Assembly (NCBI GenBank): GCA_018821745.1 | Contig: JAHJLU010000067.1 | Location: 1 to 10,653 of the forward strand | Reading direction: 5' to 3' | DNA: 10,653 nt | Origin: Myxococcota bacterium | GTDB taxonomy: Bacteria; Myxococcota_A; Polyangia; HGW-17 | Shown: positions 1 through 8,706 of the stretch, one piece after another | Position numbering within the stretch: the first letter of the stretch is position 1 | Layout: each line of letters opens with the position of its first letter | The notes under the pieces: model-generated | The model's database searches: none | The model's input: the letters and a program-made list of their open reading frames with translations, nothing else | What the model was told of the DNA's origin: nothing | Translations under genes and position numbers: made by a program

Positions 1-5
1 CACCC

Positions 6-458
6 ATGCCTGCTCACAACAGCATCGACATCGCCAGACGGTACAAGGGCGGCGAATCGGGGACATGGATGCCCCTTGGTCTGGCGCTCACCGGCGTGGT
101 GGTCTTTGTCCTGGGGATCCTTCAGGTGGGAAAAAGCAACATCACCTTCACAGAATTCAACGCCGCGCCAGCACCTTCGCCGGCCCTCTTCGCAGTGGCG
201 GCCCCTCTCCCCCAGCAGCCTGTCATCGTTGCGGAGCAGCCAAAGGCAGCAAAGCGTTTTGTGAAAAAGGTCTCGCCCCGCCGACGCCGCACCGGCTCCC
301 GGGGGAAACTCTTCCTCACCCAGGCCAACCGTGCCTTCAAACGGGGTGAATATCCCAAGGCCTATGTCCTGGCCGGACGCTCCCTGGAGCACGGCGGCGG
401 CGGCGCCGCCCGTCACCTCCACGAAAAAGCCAAGCGCCTCATGGGCCTCAAGGAATAA
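6..458 (+). CDS. Single-pass membrane protein with TPR-like tail (possibly C-terminal part of a larger protein)
   Basis: The reading frame is open to the window edge, so the ATG at position 6 may be internal; no ribosome binding site can be seen because only five bases precede it. The visible 150 residues have one hydrophobic segment (about 21-42), then an Ala/Pro-rich linker (about 52-75), a strongly basic stretch (about 81-100, including four consecutive arginines) and a C-terminal helical pair (about 101-148) that resembles a single TPR unit: alternating Ala/Leu, a 'RGEY..A' turn and regular basic residues. In Myxococcota-type bacteria this arrangement (membrane helix, Pro-rich spacer, short helical tail) is common at the C-terminus of membrane Ser/Thr kinases and FHA proteins. 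No kinase motif is visible here, so that origin is only inferred. Complete small protein or fragment cannot be decided from the window. The coding call is supported by C-rich third positions and by a protein with coherent topology. Confidence 0.7.
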   Translation: MPAHNSIDIARRYKGGESGTWMPLGLALTGVVVFVLGILQVGKSNITFTEFNAAPAPSPALFAVAAPLPQQPVIVAEQPKAAKRFVKKVSPRRRRTGSRGKLFLTQANRAFKRGEYPKAYVLAGRSLEHGGGGAARHLHEKAKRLMGLKE

Positions 459-482
459 TCCCCAACAATCACCTGGACAAAC

Positions 483-520
483 AGGGAAGTCAGGAGCAGA
501 CACAAGGTCCCTTCCCTGAC
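483..520 (+). terminator. Stem-loop region downstream of the first gene (weak terminator candidate)
   Basis: Two mutually exclusive inverted repeats lie 24 bases after the stop codon: AGGGAAG (483-489) with CTTCCCT (511-517), and GTCAGG (489-494) with CCTGAC (515-520). Either would give a 6-7 bp stem with a loop of about 20 bases. No T-tract follows, so intrinsic termination is doubtful. Confidence 0.25.
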
Positions 521-611
521 GATTACTCCCTCGCTCGATAATATTAAAAACTGGAGGGTGGCCCGGGGCGCGCACATACAGCCCTTCTCTTACAATTTTT
601 TATACTCAATG

Positions 612-640
612 GTAGCATGGGCCCCGAATTCGGTTATAAT
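612..640 (+). promoter_or_regulatory. Putative sigma70-type promoter for the three-lipoprotein operon
   Basis: A perfect TATAAT (635-640) lies 41 bases before the start codon of the TIG lipoprotein gene, in an AT-richer patch of an otherwise GC-rich region. No good -35 box is present at 16-18 bp spacing (612-617 is GTAGCA), so the promoter may need an activator. A 10-bp perfect palindrome, CCGAATTCGG (624-633), fills the spacer immediately before the -10 box. A second, weaker AT-rich candidate (TATACT, 601-606) lies just upstream. Confidence 0.45.
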
Positions 641-664
641 GACATTACCTCCACCCACAGGGGC

Positions 665-673
665 GAGGAGGGG
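665..673 (+). promoter_or_regulatory. Shine-Dalgarno site of the TIG lipoprotein gene
   Basis: GAGGAGGGG ends 8 bases before the ATG at 682 and contains the full AGGAGG core. It fixes the start of the TIG lipoprotein and is the strongest ribosome binding site in the window. Confidence 0.8.
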
Positions 674-681
674 AGACTACC

Positions 682-2703
682 ATGCGTTTTTTGTCACTCA
701 TACCAGCTTTACTCATTGTTTTTTCTGGTTTTCTATGCTCTTGCGACGACTCCGGCGACAACTCGGGCTGGAACTCGGGCAACAACACCACCAACAACAA
801 CAATCAGCCCGACGGCGGCGTGGATTCTTCCTTTCGGGTCACGGAAGTTGATCCCGATCACGGCCCCGTAACCGGCGGCGGCCAGGTCACCATCCGGGGC
901 TTCGGTTTTGACAAATACACACGGATTTTCTTTGACGGGATCTGGGCTGATCCCAGCCAGACAATCTACATCGCGCCCAACCGCATGATGGTCACGGTCC
1001 CTGCGGGTGTTGTAGGTCCGGCACAGGTCACCGCCCAGCGGAACGACGGCGTCCAGACCCACCTGATCGATGGTTACAACTATGATCAGTTCTCCATGGA
1101 TCCTGCCTCTGGCTCCATGTCCGGGGGCACCTTTGTCCGCATCTCCTCTCCTCTACTGGCCTTTGAATCCACAGACAGAATCTTCCTCGGTGACACCGAA
1201 ATAACCGATTTCAATCTGGTTTCATCGGGTCTTATTGTTGCGACTACGCCCCCCCATTCCCCCGCCAAGGTGACCTTCTCCCTGGAAAAAGCCGACGGGA
1301 CGCGCCTGACCACCCTCAAAGCCTTTGAATATTACGACACCACAGACCCCGCCTACGGCGGCATGGATGGCACTCCCATCGACGGTTCCCTCACGGTGAC
1401 GGTCCTCGATGCCTATGGACACACCCCCATTGAGGGTGCATATGTCCTCCTGGGAGCCGATGTCAACTCTCCCTTCAAGGGCCTCACGGATCCCAACGGC
1501 CAGGTGACCTTCTCATCGGCTGACCTCAGAGGTCGTCAGATGCTCTCCGTGGCCTTCGAGGCCTACGAGATCGTCTCCTTTGTGGGGTTTGACTCCTCCG
1601 AGGTCACTGTCTTTCTGACGCCCATCGATCCGCCCTCCAATCCCACGGGGGGCATCCCCGGAGTCCCCGACAACGTCTACGCACAGGTCTCCGGCTCCCT
1701 CATCTTCCTGGATGAAGAGTTCAATTACAGCTGTAACTGGAAAATTCAGGTTCCCGGACCCGTCCCCGCCGGCTATGAGCGGGTGGCAAAGATCTACCAG
1801 TCCCTGGGTTATTATGACACCATGGCCCCCGAGGTCTACATTCTCAGGGAGAACACCTCCACCTGCATCGAGGGCTTTGGATATCCCTTCGCCCTCACCC
1901 TGTGGCCGGGAGCCTTCGCGCTCTACTCCATCGCGGGATTTCAATCCCTGGATGGCAGCAATTTCATCCCCAAATCCTACGGCATTGTCCGGCATCTGGT
2001 CATCGGTCCCGGTGAAATCCGGCAGGCCCGAATCAAGGTAGAGAATATCCTCCAGAGGACCGTGAGCGTCAATCTGGTGAATCCACCACCCATCGATCCA
2101 CAGAACGGCCCCTTCGGATACAAGACAAAACTTATCATGAACCTTGGAGCCGACGGCTACATCCTCCGTGAGGACTCCATCATCAGCACCACCGCCACGG
2201 GCCTCCTGGTGTTCTCCAACCAGATGGATCTCAAAGCCGAGCTCGCCGACGCGACCTTCGCCCTGTACAGTGAAGCCCACAGCATGGGTGCCTATCCCTT
2301 CTCCCAGGTATACATCAACGAGGTGGAGACTTTCCCCATCGTGGTCGACAACTTCGTGGAGATCCCCACCCCTCTCTCACCCGTGAACGCCCCCCCCGAG
2401 AACAACCGCTTCAGTTTCACTCCCAGCCCCCTGGTGATCCCCACCTTTGTAAAGGTAAAAATCAACCGGTTCCCTTCGGGCGACCCCTTCTGGACCCTCT
2501 ACCTCCACGGAGAACTGAGCTCCTTTGTGCTGCCAAACCTTGACACGGTCGACGGTGTCCCTCACAGGCCCTCGGGCGGCCTTTACTGGCACCTGCAGTC
2601 CATCTCCGTTCCCCACCTGGATTTTGATCACTTCACCTATCGGTACCTCTCCAAAACATATTGGGATGCCAACGCAGCCGACGGGGCTGCCTTCACCTTC
2701 TGA
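682..2703 (+). CDS. Lipoprotein with two IPT/TIG domains and a carboxypeptidase-regulatory-like domain
   Basis: This 673-residue protein has a lipoprotein signal peptide with lipobox L-C-S-C, making Cys21 the predicted lipid anchor. An Asn/Gly-rich, low-complexity tether follows (about 24-50). Residues 51-134 form an IPT/TIG-type Ig-like domain ('VDPDHGPVTGGGQVTIRGFG' then a 'YNY' end), and 136-218 a second, more divergent copy ('MDPASGSMSGGTFVRI', ending 'FEYY'). Residues about 236-313 look like a carboxypeptidase-D regulatory/transthyretin-like beta domain ('PIEGAYVLLGAD...DPNGQVTFSS'). The last 350 residues are beta-rich and unrecognised; they hold the only two other mature cysteines (351 and 395), which could form a disulfide. 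TIG domains in bacterial surface proteins usually serve as structural or adhesive modules, so a surface role is inferred; no catalytic motif is seen. The start is set by the Shine-Dalgarno site and the signal peptide. It is the first gene of a likely three-gene lipoprotein operon and ends 8 bases before the next start. Confidence 0.92.
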   Translation: MRFLSLIPALLIVFSGFLCSCDDSGDNSGWNSGNNTTNNNNQPDGGVDSSFRVTEVDPDHGPVTGGGQVTIRGFGFDKYTRIFFDGIWADPSQTIYIAPNRMMVTVPAGVVGPAQVTAQRNDGVQTHLIDGYNYDQFSMDPASGSMSGGTFVRISSPLLAFESTDRIFLGDTEITDFNLVSSGLIVATTPPHSPAKVTFSLEKADGTRLTTLKAFEYYDTTDPAYGGMDGTPIDGSLTVTVLDAYGHTPIEGAYVLLGADVNSPFKGLTDPNGQVTFSSADLRGRQMLSVAFEAYEIVSFVGFDSSEVTVFLTPIDPPSNPTGGIPGVPDNVYAQVSGSLIFLDEEFNYSCNWKIQVPGPVPAGYERVAKIYQSLGYYDTMAPEVYILRENTSTCIEGFGYPFALTLWPGAFALYSIAGFQSLDGSNFIPKSYGIVRHLVIGPGEIRQARIKVENILQRTVSVNLVNPPPIDPQNGPFGYKTKLIMNLGADGYILREDSIISTTATGLLVFSNQMDLKAELADATFALYSEAHSMGAYPFSQVYINEVETFPIVVDNFVEIPTPLSPVNAPPENNRFSFTPSPLVIPTFVKVKINRFPSGDPFWTLYLHGELSSFVLPNLDTVDGVPHRPSGGLYWHLQSISVPHLDFDHFTYRYLSKTYWDANAADGAAFTF

Positions 2704-2711
2704 GATCAACA

Positions 2712-4610
2712 ATGAATCATTTTATCCCGCTCCTTAGCACCTCCCTCCTCGGTCTCCTCCTCTTCCTGGGGGTCGCCTGCGATGACACGGAGCGCGCAGG
2801 AGAGTGCGAGGTCGGTCGGGTTTACTGCATCAGCGAAGCGGCCGCCACCTGTACCAAAGCCAAGGGCACCTATGAGTACGACTACTGCGCCCGCAAGGAT
2901 CAGACCTGCGTCCCCGGTCTGGGATGCCGGTACTGTGAGCCAGGTTCCCTCTTCTGCCGCGAGCAGAGCGTCTCCATGTGTCACGAAGACGGCTGGAACT
3001 ATGAAGAAGTGCACCAGTGCGACCAGGAACAGGGCTATGTCTGCTCCTATGGCCGGTGCATCGACGCCTGCAAAGATGCCGAAGAGAACCGCAGTTATCT
3101 GGGCTGTGAATACTGGGCCGTGGATCTGGACAACGCGGTGGTCTCCTCTGGCAGTGCCGCGGCTCAGCAATTCGCCGTGGTCGTTTCAAATCCCGGCTTT
3201 GTGACCGCCCATGTTCGTGTTGAGCAGAACATTGCCGAGCCCCTGTGGCCCCGAGAGGTGGTGACAATTCTGGAGATCGACGTCCCCCCCGAGGGGCTCC
3301 GGGTCCTTGACTTGCCAGCATCGGAAGTCGACGGCTCCTTCCCGGGCACCTTCGACACAGGAACCCACAGCGCCATCACCTCCAAGGCATTCCATATCAT
3401 CTCCTCGGCACCTATCGCCGCCTACCAGTTCAATCCCCTGGAGAACGTGGATGTCTTCTCCAACGACGCCTCCATCCTCTTCCCCCAGGGTGCGCTGGAC
3501 AAAAACTACCTGGTCCTCTCCTGGCCCCAGACCATCGCCAAGACCAACGACGCGGCCAACGATTTTCAGCGCCACCTCCGCGCCTTCCTCACCATCGTGG
3601 CCACGCAGCCGGGCACCGATGTGGAGGTCACTCTCTCCACAGGGATTATCGGCGACGGGGACCGCATCCCCGAGGCAAACAGAGGGGATACTCTCCACTT
3701 TGATCTGGACAGGTTCGACGTCCTGAACCTGGAGACCGATGCCTTTCTCGCGGATTTCACCGGCACCGTGGTGACGTCGGATAAACCCATCTCGGTCTTC
3801 ACCGGTTCAGAAGCCTCCGATGTGCCCATCTGGACCCACTTTGCCGAGCGCCAATGTTGCGCCGACCACCTGGAGCACCAAATTTTCCCCACCAGCGCCG
3901 CCGGGCAGAAATTTGTCGCGTCAAGAACCCCCCCGCGAACACCCGCCGTAGCCATGGCCGGCGGCAGAAACGCCGTCATTGAAGAGTCGGACATCTTCCG
4001 CATCATGGCCCTGGCCGACAACACCACGGTCTTCACCTCCATGGCGGGTCCCGATCACTACTTCGTCCTCAACCGCGGAGAGTTCCGGGAGATTGACCCC
4101 TACTGCGATCCCGTCATCGAGTCGGACAAGCCCCTCTTTGTGGCACAGTACTCCAAAGGCCAGGACTCCGTGGGAGTTCCCCTCAATCTCCCCGGTGGTG
4201 ATCCCTCCTTCGTTATGATTCCCCCCAAGGAGCAATGGCGTGACTACTACGTCTTCCTCACGCCCGACAAATATGCCTTCGATTTCATCACAATCATCAC
4301 GCCTTATGGCACGGAAGTCACCCTCGACTACCTGGACCTTGATCACTTCGAGTGCACAAAACACAACGCCGACTGCGGCTCCACCATTGAATCGCTTACG
4401 GCATACGAGATCATCAACTGTCAGCTCTCCTTCCCCATTCTCTACCCCGAACTGCCTGCGGGAGAGAACATTGATCCGGGCAGTCAGAACGACGGCTATC
4501 ACGTCCTGCGGGCGACGAAACCAGTGGGGCTCATCATCTCGGGATTTGACAAGCATGTCTCCTACGGATACGTGGGAGGCATGGATCTGAAAAGGATTAA
4601 CGTGGAATGA
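2712..4610 (+). CDS. IgGFc-binding-domain lipoprotein with cysteine-rich N-terminal region
   Basis: The product has 632 residues. The start at 2712 is chosen because it gives a complete lipoprotein signal peptide with lipobox G-V-A-C (Cys23). The frame is open further up (to 2661), but that stretch overlaps the preceding gene and has no signal character. Residues 30-133 hold 14 cysteines in a small disulfide-type region. From about 150 to the end the sequence matches the bacterial IgGFc-binding domain style: 'PIAAYQFNPL', 'SNDASILFP', 'YLVLSWPQ' and later 'SDKPISVFTGSE' and 'SDKPLFVAQYSK'. In vertebrates this domain family occurs in the IgG Fc-binding protein FCGBP; the bacterial members are surface or secreted proteins with no established ligand, so antibody binding should not be assumed. 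No convincing Shine-Dalgarno sequence precedes the ATG, and the stop of the upstream gene is only 8 bases away, suggesting translational coupling. Its own stop overlaps the next start (ATGA). Confidence 0.92.
   Translation: MNHFIPLLSTSLLGLLLFLGVACDDTERAGECEVGRVYCISEAAATCTKAKGTYEYDYCARKDQTCVPGLGCRYCEPGSLFCREQSVSMCHEDGWNYEEVHQCDQEQGYVCSYGRCIDACKDAEENRSYLGCEYWAVDLDNAVVSSGSAAAQQFAVVVSNPGFVTAHVRVEQNIAEPLWPREVVTILEIDVPPEGLRVLDLPASEVDGSFPGTFDTGTHSAITSKAFHIISSAPIAAYQFNPLENVDVFSNDASILFPQGALDKNYLVLSWPQTIAKTNDAANDFQRHLRAFLTIVATQPGTDVEVTLSTGIIGDGDRIPEANRGDTLHFDLDRFDVLNLETDAFLADFTGTVVTSDKPISVFTGSEASDVPIWTHFAERQCCADHLEHQIFPTSAAGQKFVASRTPPRTPAVAMAGGRNAVIEESDIFRIMALADNTTVFTSMAGPDHYFVLNRGEFREIDPYCDPVIESDKPLFVAQYSKGQDSVGVPLNLPGGDPSFVMIPPKEQWRDYYVFLTPDKYAFDFITIITPYGTEVTLDYLDLDHFECTKHNADCGSTIESLTAYEIINCQLSFPILYPELPAGENIDPGSQNDGYHVLRATKPVGLIISGFDKHVSYGYVGGMDLKRINVE
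4591..4596 (+). promoter_or_regulatory. Shine-Dalgarno site of the cysteine-rich lipoprotein gene
   Basis: AAAGGA lies inside the end of the IgGFc-domain gene, 10 bases before the ATG at 4607. It supports the ATGA overlap as the true start. Confidence 0.55.
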
Positions 4611-6094
4611 CGCGTTTCAGCCTCTGCCTCATCATTACCCTTGTGGTCGGATGCCAGAACGTCACCGACAGCCACAAGAACGAATGCGGCAATGGCGTCA
4701 TCGAGCCCGGAGAAGAGTGTGAGGGGACCATCCCCGCGTCGCTCTCCTGTTCCCAGTTGAATCCCCTGTTTCCCAAGGGGGAGATCACCTGCTCCGATTC
4801 CTGCCAGTTCGACCTCTCCCGCTGCGAGCCACCCGTGTGCGGTGACGGAATTCGCCACAGCGGAGAGTTCTGCGACGGACTGGATCTGGGAGGGGAGACC
4901 TGCACCTCCATCGGGTTTTTCAATGAGGGGGAGCTCCGATGCGACGCGAACTGCCGCTTCGACACCTCGGCGTGCTCCTTTGCCTGCAACGTTCAAGAAA
5001 ACTTCTCTCCCTGTGATCCTTTCGCAGGAGTCGATGAATGCTGCCCTAAAAATGGCCAACTCTCCACCTGCAGCGCCTCCTACGGAGACGGCAGCGCACG
5101 GTGTCTGCAATTGTGTTACGAACCAGGACAGTGCGGATGGTCCTTGCAGTGCAACCTCGAAGAGCATGTGTGCAACTACCTCACCTGCGGAGAGAACTCA
5201 ATGGGTGGCGGGTATATCAACAGTGGATGCCTCCTCAACGGCAGTGAGTCCGGGTGGTGCTATCCCTTTGGCACCGCCATGGACGCCGTGGGAATATGTC
5301 TGCAGAGCGGCGAGGCTCAGCATGGAGAACCCTGCACCATCAGCCCGGCCATCGACGGCTCTCTCAACATTGATCCCGCCACCCAGTGCAAAAACGGAGA
5401 GTGTCGGGGCAGAAGCTTCTCGGGCCACTGTATCTCCTACTGTAATCCACAGACAGCCATCACCGAAAGCGACACCTGCCCCGCAAATTTTAACTGCCTG
5501 GACTTCTCCGATCTCAACATGGAACAGTTCACCACGACGGGGGAGATGAACCCCGATTTTCTATTCAGGACGGCATCCTACGGCCTGTGCTACCCCATGG
5601 TTGACGACATCATCCCCGCCATTGACCAGGGACTCGTTACCTGCAACCTGATTTCGGGAAACCGCATAAAATCAGGTGACCCCTGTCCCACCAACAGTGG
5701 CTGCAAGCCCCTCTTCCTGGGCTCCCTCATGGGATACTGCAAGGGCGTCGCCACATCTCTTCTCCCTCCCGGTACGCTCTGCAATCCCCCGAATCCCGGT
5801 TCCACAGGCATCTGCCAGGAGTCCTCCAGTTGCTTCATGGCCGACCCCTTCAACGATCCTTCCCCCATAGATCCCCAGTGGAGGTGTCGTTCCATGTGCG
5901 ACGCACGCCTGGGCATGACGTCAAACCCTTCCTGCACAGGACAGACGACCATGGATGGGACGCCCTTTATCTGCCTCACCGTCTCCAGATTCTATACTCC
6001 GGACAAGGAGCTCCCCACGGATACAAGCTCAATCCCCACCGTTACCGAGACCTCCCCCTCACCCCTCGGGTTCTGTGTCCCGCCCCCGCTGTGA
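4607..6094 (+). CDS. Cysteine-rich repeat lipoprotein
   Basis: The 495-residue product starts with a short signal peptide and lipobox V-V-G-C (Cys16, followed by Gln). The mature part carries 46 further cysteines, about one residue in ten, an even number consistent with full disulfide pairing outside the cytoplasm. Two tandem copies of the 'CGNGVIEPGEEC' repeat type that is abundant in myxobacterial surface proteins occupy residues 27-73 and 78-123. The remainder (124-495) has no repeat of that type but many short Cys-Gly turns, and ends in a Thr/Ser/Pro-rich stretch before a final Cys490. No enzymatic motif is seen; a structural or binding role at the cell surface is inferred. The start codon overlaps the preceding stop (ATGA) and has an upstream AAAGGA, so translation is probably coupled to the IgGFc-domain gene. 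It is the last gene of the operon. Confidence 0.92.
   Translation: MTRFSLCLIITLVVGCQNVTDSHKNECGNGVIEPGEECEGTIPASLSCSQLNPLFPKGEITCSDSCQFDLSRCEPPVCGDGIRHSGEFCDGLDLGGETCTSIGFFNEGELRCDANCRFDTSACSFACNVQENFSPCDPFAGVDECCPKNGQLSTCSASYGDGSARCLQLCYEPGQCGWSLQCNLEEHVCNYLTCGENSMGGGYINSGCLLNGSESGWCYPFGTAMDAVGICLQSGEAQHGEPCTISPAIDGSLNIDPATQCKNGECRGRSFSGHCISYCNPQTAITESDTCPANFNCLDFSDLNMEQFTTTGEMNPDFLFRTASYGLCYPMVDDIIPAIDQGLVTCNLISGNRIKSGDPCPTNSGCKPLFLGSLMGYCKGVATSLLPPGTLCNPPNPGSTGICQESSSCFMADPFNDPSPIDPQWRCRSMCDARLGMTSNPSCTGQTTMDGTPFICLTVSRFYTPDKELPTDTSSIPTVTETSPSPLGFCVPPPL
4685..4975 (+). repeat. Two tandem six-cysteine protein repeats (coding level)
   Basis: The segments 4685-4825 and 4838-4975 encode two homologous units of 47 and 46 residues. 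Each contains six cysteines with spacing 11-10-14-4-7 in the first and 11-10-13-4-7 in the second. Shared landmarks are the opening 'CG[ND]GI', 'GE.C', and the closing 'C...C.FD.S.C'. The DNA is diverged, so this is an old duplication or a family repeat, not a recent copy. Confidence 0.8.
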
Positions 6095-6120
6095 CGCCCT
6101 CCCGGTGTCCTCCCTTTTTT
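6093..6120 (+). terminator. Weak intrinsic terminator candidate at the end of the lipoprotein operon
   Basis: GACGCC (6093-6098, overlapping the stop codon) can pair with GGTGTC (6104-6109) through six pairs, one of them G-U, around a 5-base loop. A run of six T follows at 6115-6120. Five bases separate stem and T-run, and the stem is short, so termination efficiency may be low and read-through into the transporter gene is possible. Confidence 0.35.
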
Positions 6121-6121
6121 A

Positions 6122-6151
6122 TTGTACAAGCCACCATGCTCAACGTAGTAT
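6122..6151 (+). promoter_or_regulatory. Weak promoter candidate upstream of the cotransporter gene
   Basis: TTGTAC (6122-6127) and TAGTAT (6146-6151) are spaced by 18 bases and match the sigma70 consensus at 3 and 4 of 6 positions. It sits just after the T-run of the putative terminator and 56 bases before the transporter start, a sensible place for a promoter, but the match is weak. Confidence 0.3.
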
Positions 6152-6158
6152 GTGCACC

Positions 6159-6203
6159 ATGAGTATCCCCCTCAAGGGCCTCACCCGGAAGGCAGAGAGT
6201 TGA
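6159..6203 (+). other. Possible 14-residue leader ORF before the cotransporter
   Basis: An ATG at 6159 opens a 14-codon frame that ends with TGA at 6201-6203, four bases before the transporter ATG. It begins 7 bases after the candidate -10 box, so if that promoter is real the ORF would be leaderless. There is no Shine-Dalgarno site and no similarity I recognise; chance is a good explanation. Confidence 0.15.
6187..6199 (+). promoter_or_regulatory. Purine-rich ribosome binding region of the cotransporter gene
   Basis: GGAAGGCAGAGAG lies 8 bases before the ATG at 6208. The AAGG and GAGAG parts can pair partly with the 16S rRNA tail. It supports the ATG at 6208 as the start. Confidence 0.5.
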
Positions 6204-6207
6204 ACGT

Positions 6208-8472
<2,265 letters not shown>

Positions 8473-8521
8473 AGACTCCCGTCCCCTCCGCCAGCGACCC
8501 CGATCATTTCCGTTCATTTTC

Positions 8522-8550
8522 TTGACCAACGTGATTCTATCCACTATTTT
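8522..8550 (+). promoter_or_regulatory. Sigma70-type promoter for the methyltransferase-like lipoprotein gene
   Basis: TTGACC (8522-8527; 5 of 6 consensus bases) and TATTTT (8545-8550; 4 of 6) are separated by an optimal 17 bases. This is the best promoter match in the window and lies 50 bases after the transporter stop. The expected transcription start is near 8557, leaving a leader of about 150 bases before the preferred start codon at 8707. Confidence 0.6.
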
Positions 8551-8706
8551 TTGTCCATGAAGCACGCCGCACCAGCCCCGGTCTCCAGGAACTCCACCGG
8601 TTATACCCATAACACGGCACACATCCCCCCATGCGGGGAAGCCCCCCCCCGCCCCTCCCGCGCCAGGGGAGCCTCTATACCCCGACCCACCCCGGGGAAC
8701 CTCACC
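8551..8706 (+). other. C/G-rich leader region with nine-C tract and in-frame upstream start codons
   Basis: The stretch between the promoter and the preferred start codon contains a run of nine C (8642-8650), CCCC/GGGG pairs (around 8625-8638) and a perfect CCCCGGGG palindrome (8690-8697) that overlaps the ribosome binding site. It is also open in the same frame as the downstream lipoprotein, from a TTG at 8551 and an ATG at 8557, so a 50-residue N-terminal extension is formally possible. The encoded extension is Pro/Arg-rich without recognisable domain; I treat it as untranslated leader. Confidence 0.45.
8694..8699 (+). promoter_or_regulatory. Ribosome binding site of the methyltransferase-like lipoprotein gene
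   Basis: GGGGAA lies 7 bases before the ATG at 8707, an acceptable though non-consensus Shine-Dalgarno match. It favours 8707, where a perfect lipoprotein signal peptide begins, over the upstream in-frame starts. Four of its bases belong to the CCCCGGGG palindrome and could be hidden in RNA structure. Confidence 0.5.

Noticed and set aside
51..63. 13-base sequence GGCGAATCGGGGA repeated at 6358-6370
   Set aside because: About one such 13-mer match is expected by chance in a window this size, and both copies are inside coding sequence in unrelated proteins.
1249..1255. Run of seven C inside the TIG lipoprotein gene as a phase-variation tract
   Set aside because: The run arises from ordinary Ala/Pro/Pro codons in a C-rich genome, and the frame is intact on both sides.
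1513..2280. 255-codon open frame on the minus strand inside the TIG lipoprotein gene
   Set aside because: Low-complexity Gly/Asp/Val composition typical of antisense shadows in C-ending-codon genomes; no motif or start signal.
2661..2711. Upstream extension of the IgGFc-domain gene to an ATG at 2661
   Set aside because: It overlaps the TIG lipoprotein gene and would bury the lipoprotein signal peptide that starts perfectly at 2712.
3921..4556. 211-codon minus-strand open frame inside the IgGFc-domain gene
   Set aside because: Shadow of the plus-strand gene with the same compositional artefact and no domain.
2712..4610. Antibody-binding virulence factor reading of the IgGFc-binding domain
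   Set aside because: The domain name comes from a vertebrate mucus protein; bacterial members are widespread in environmental species and IgG binding is not implied by the sequence.
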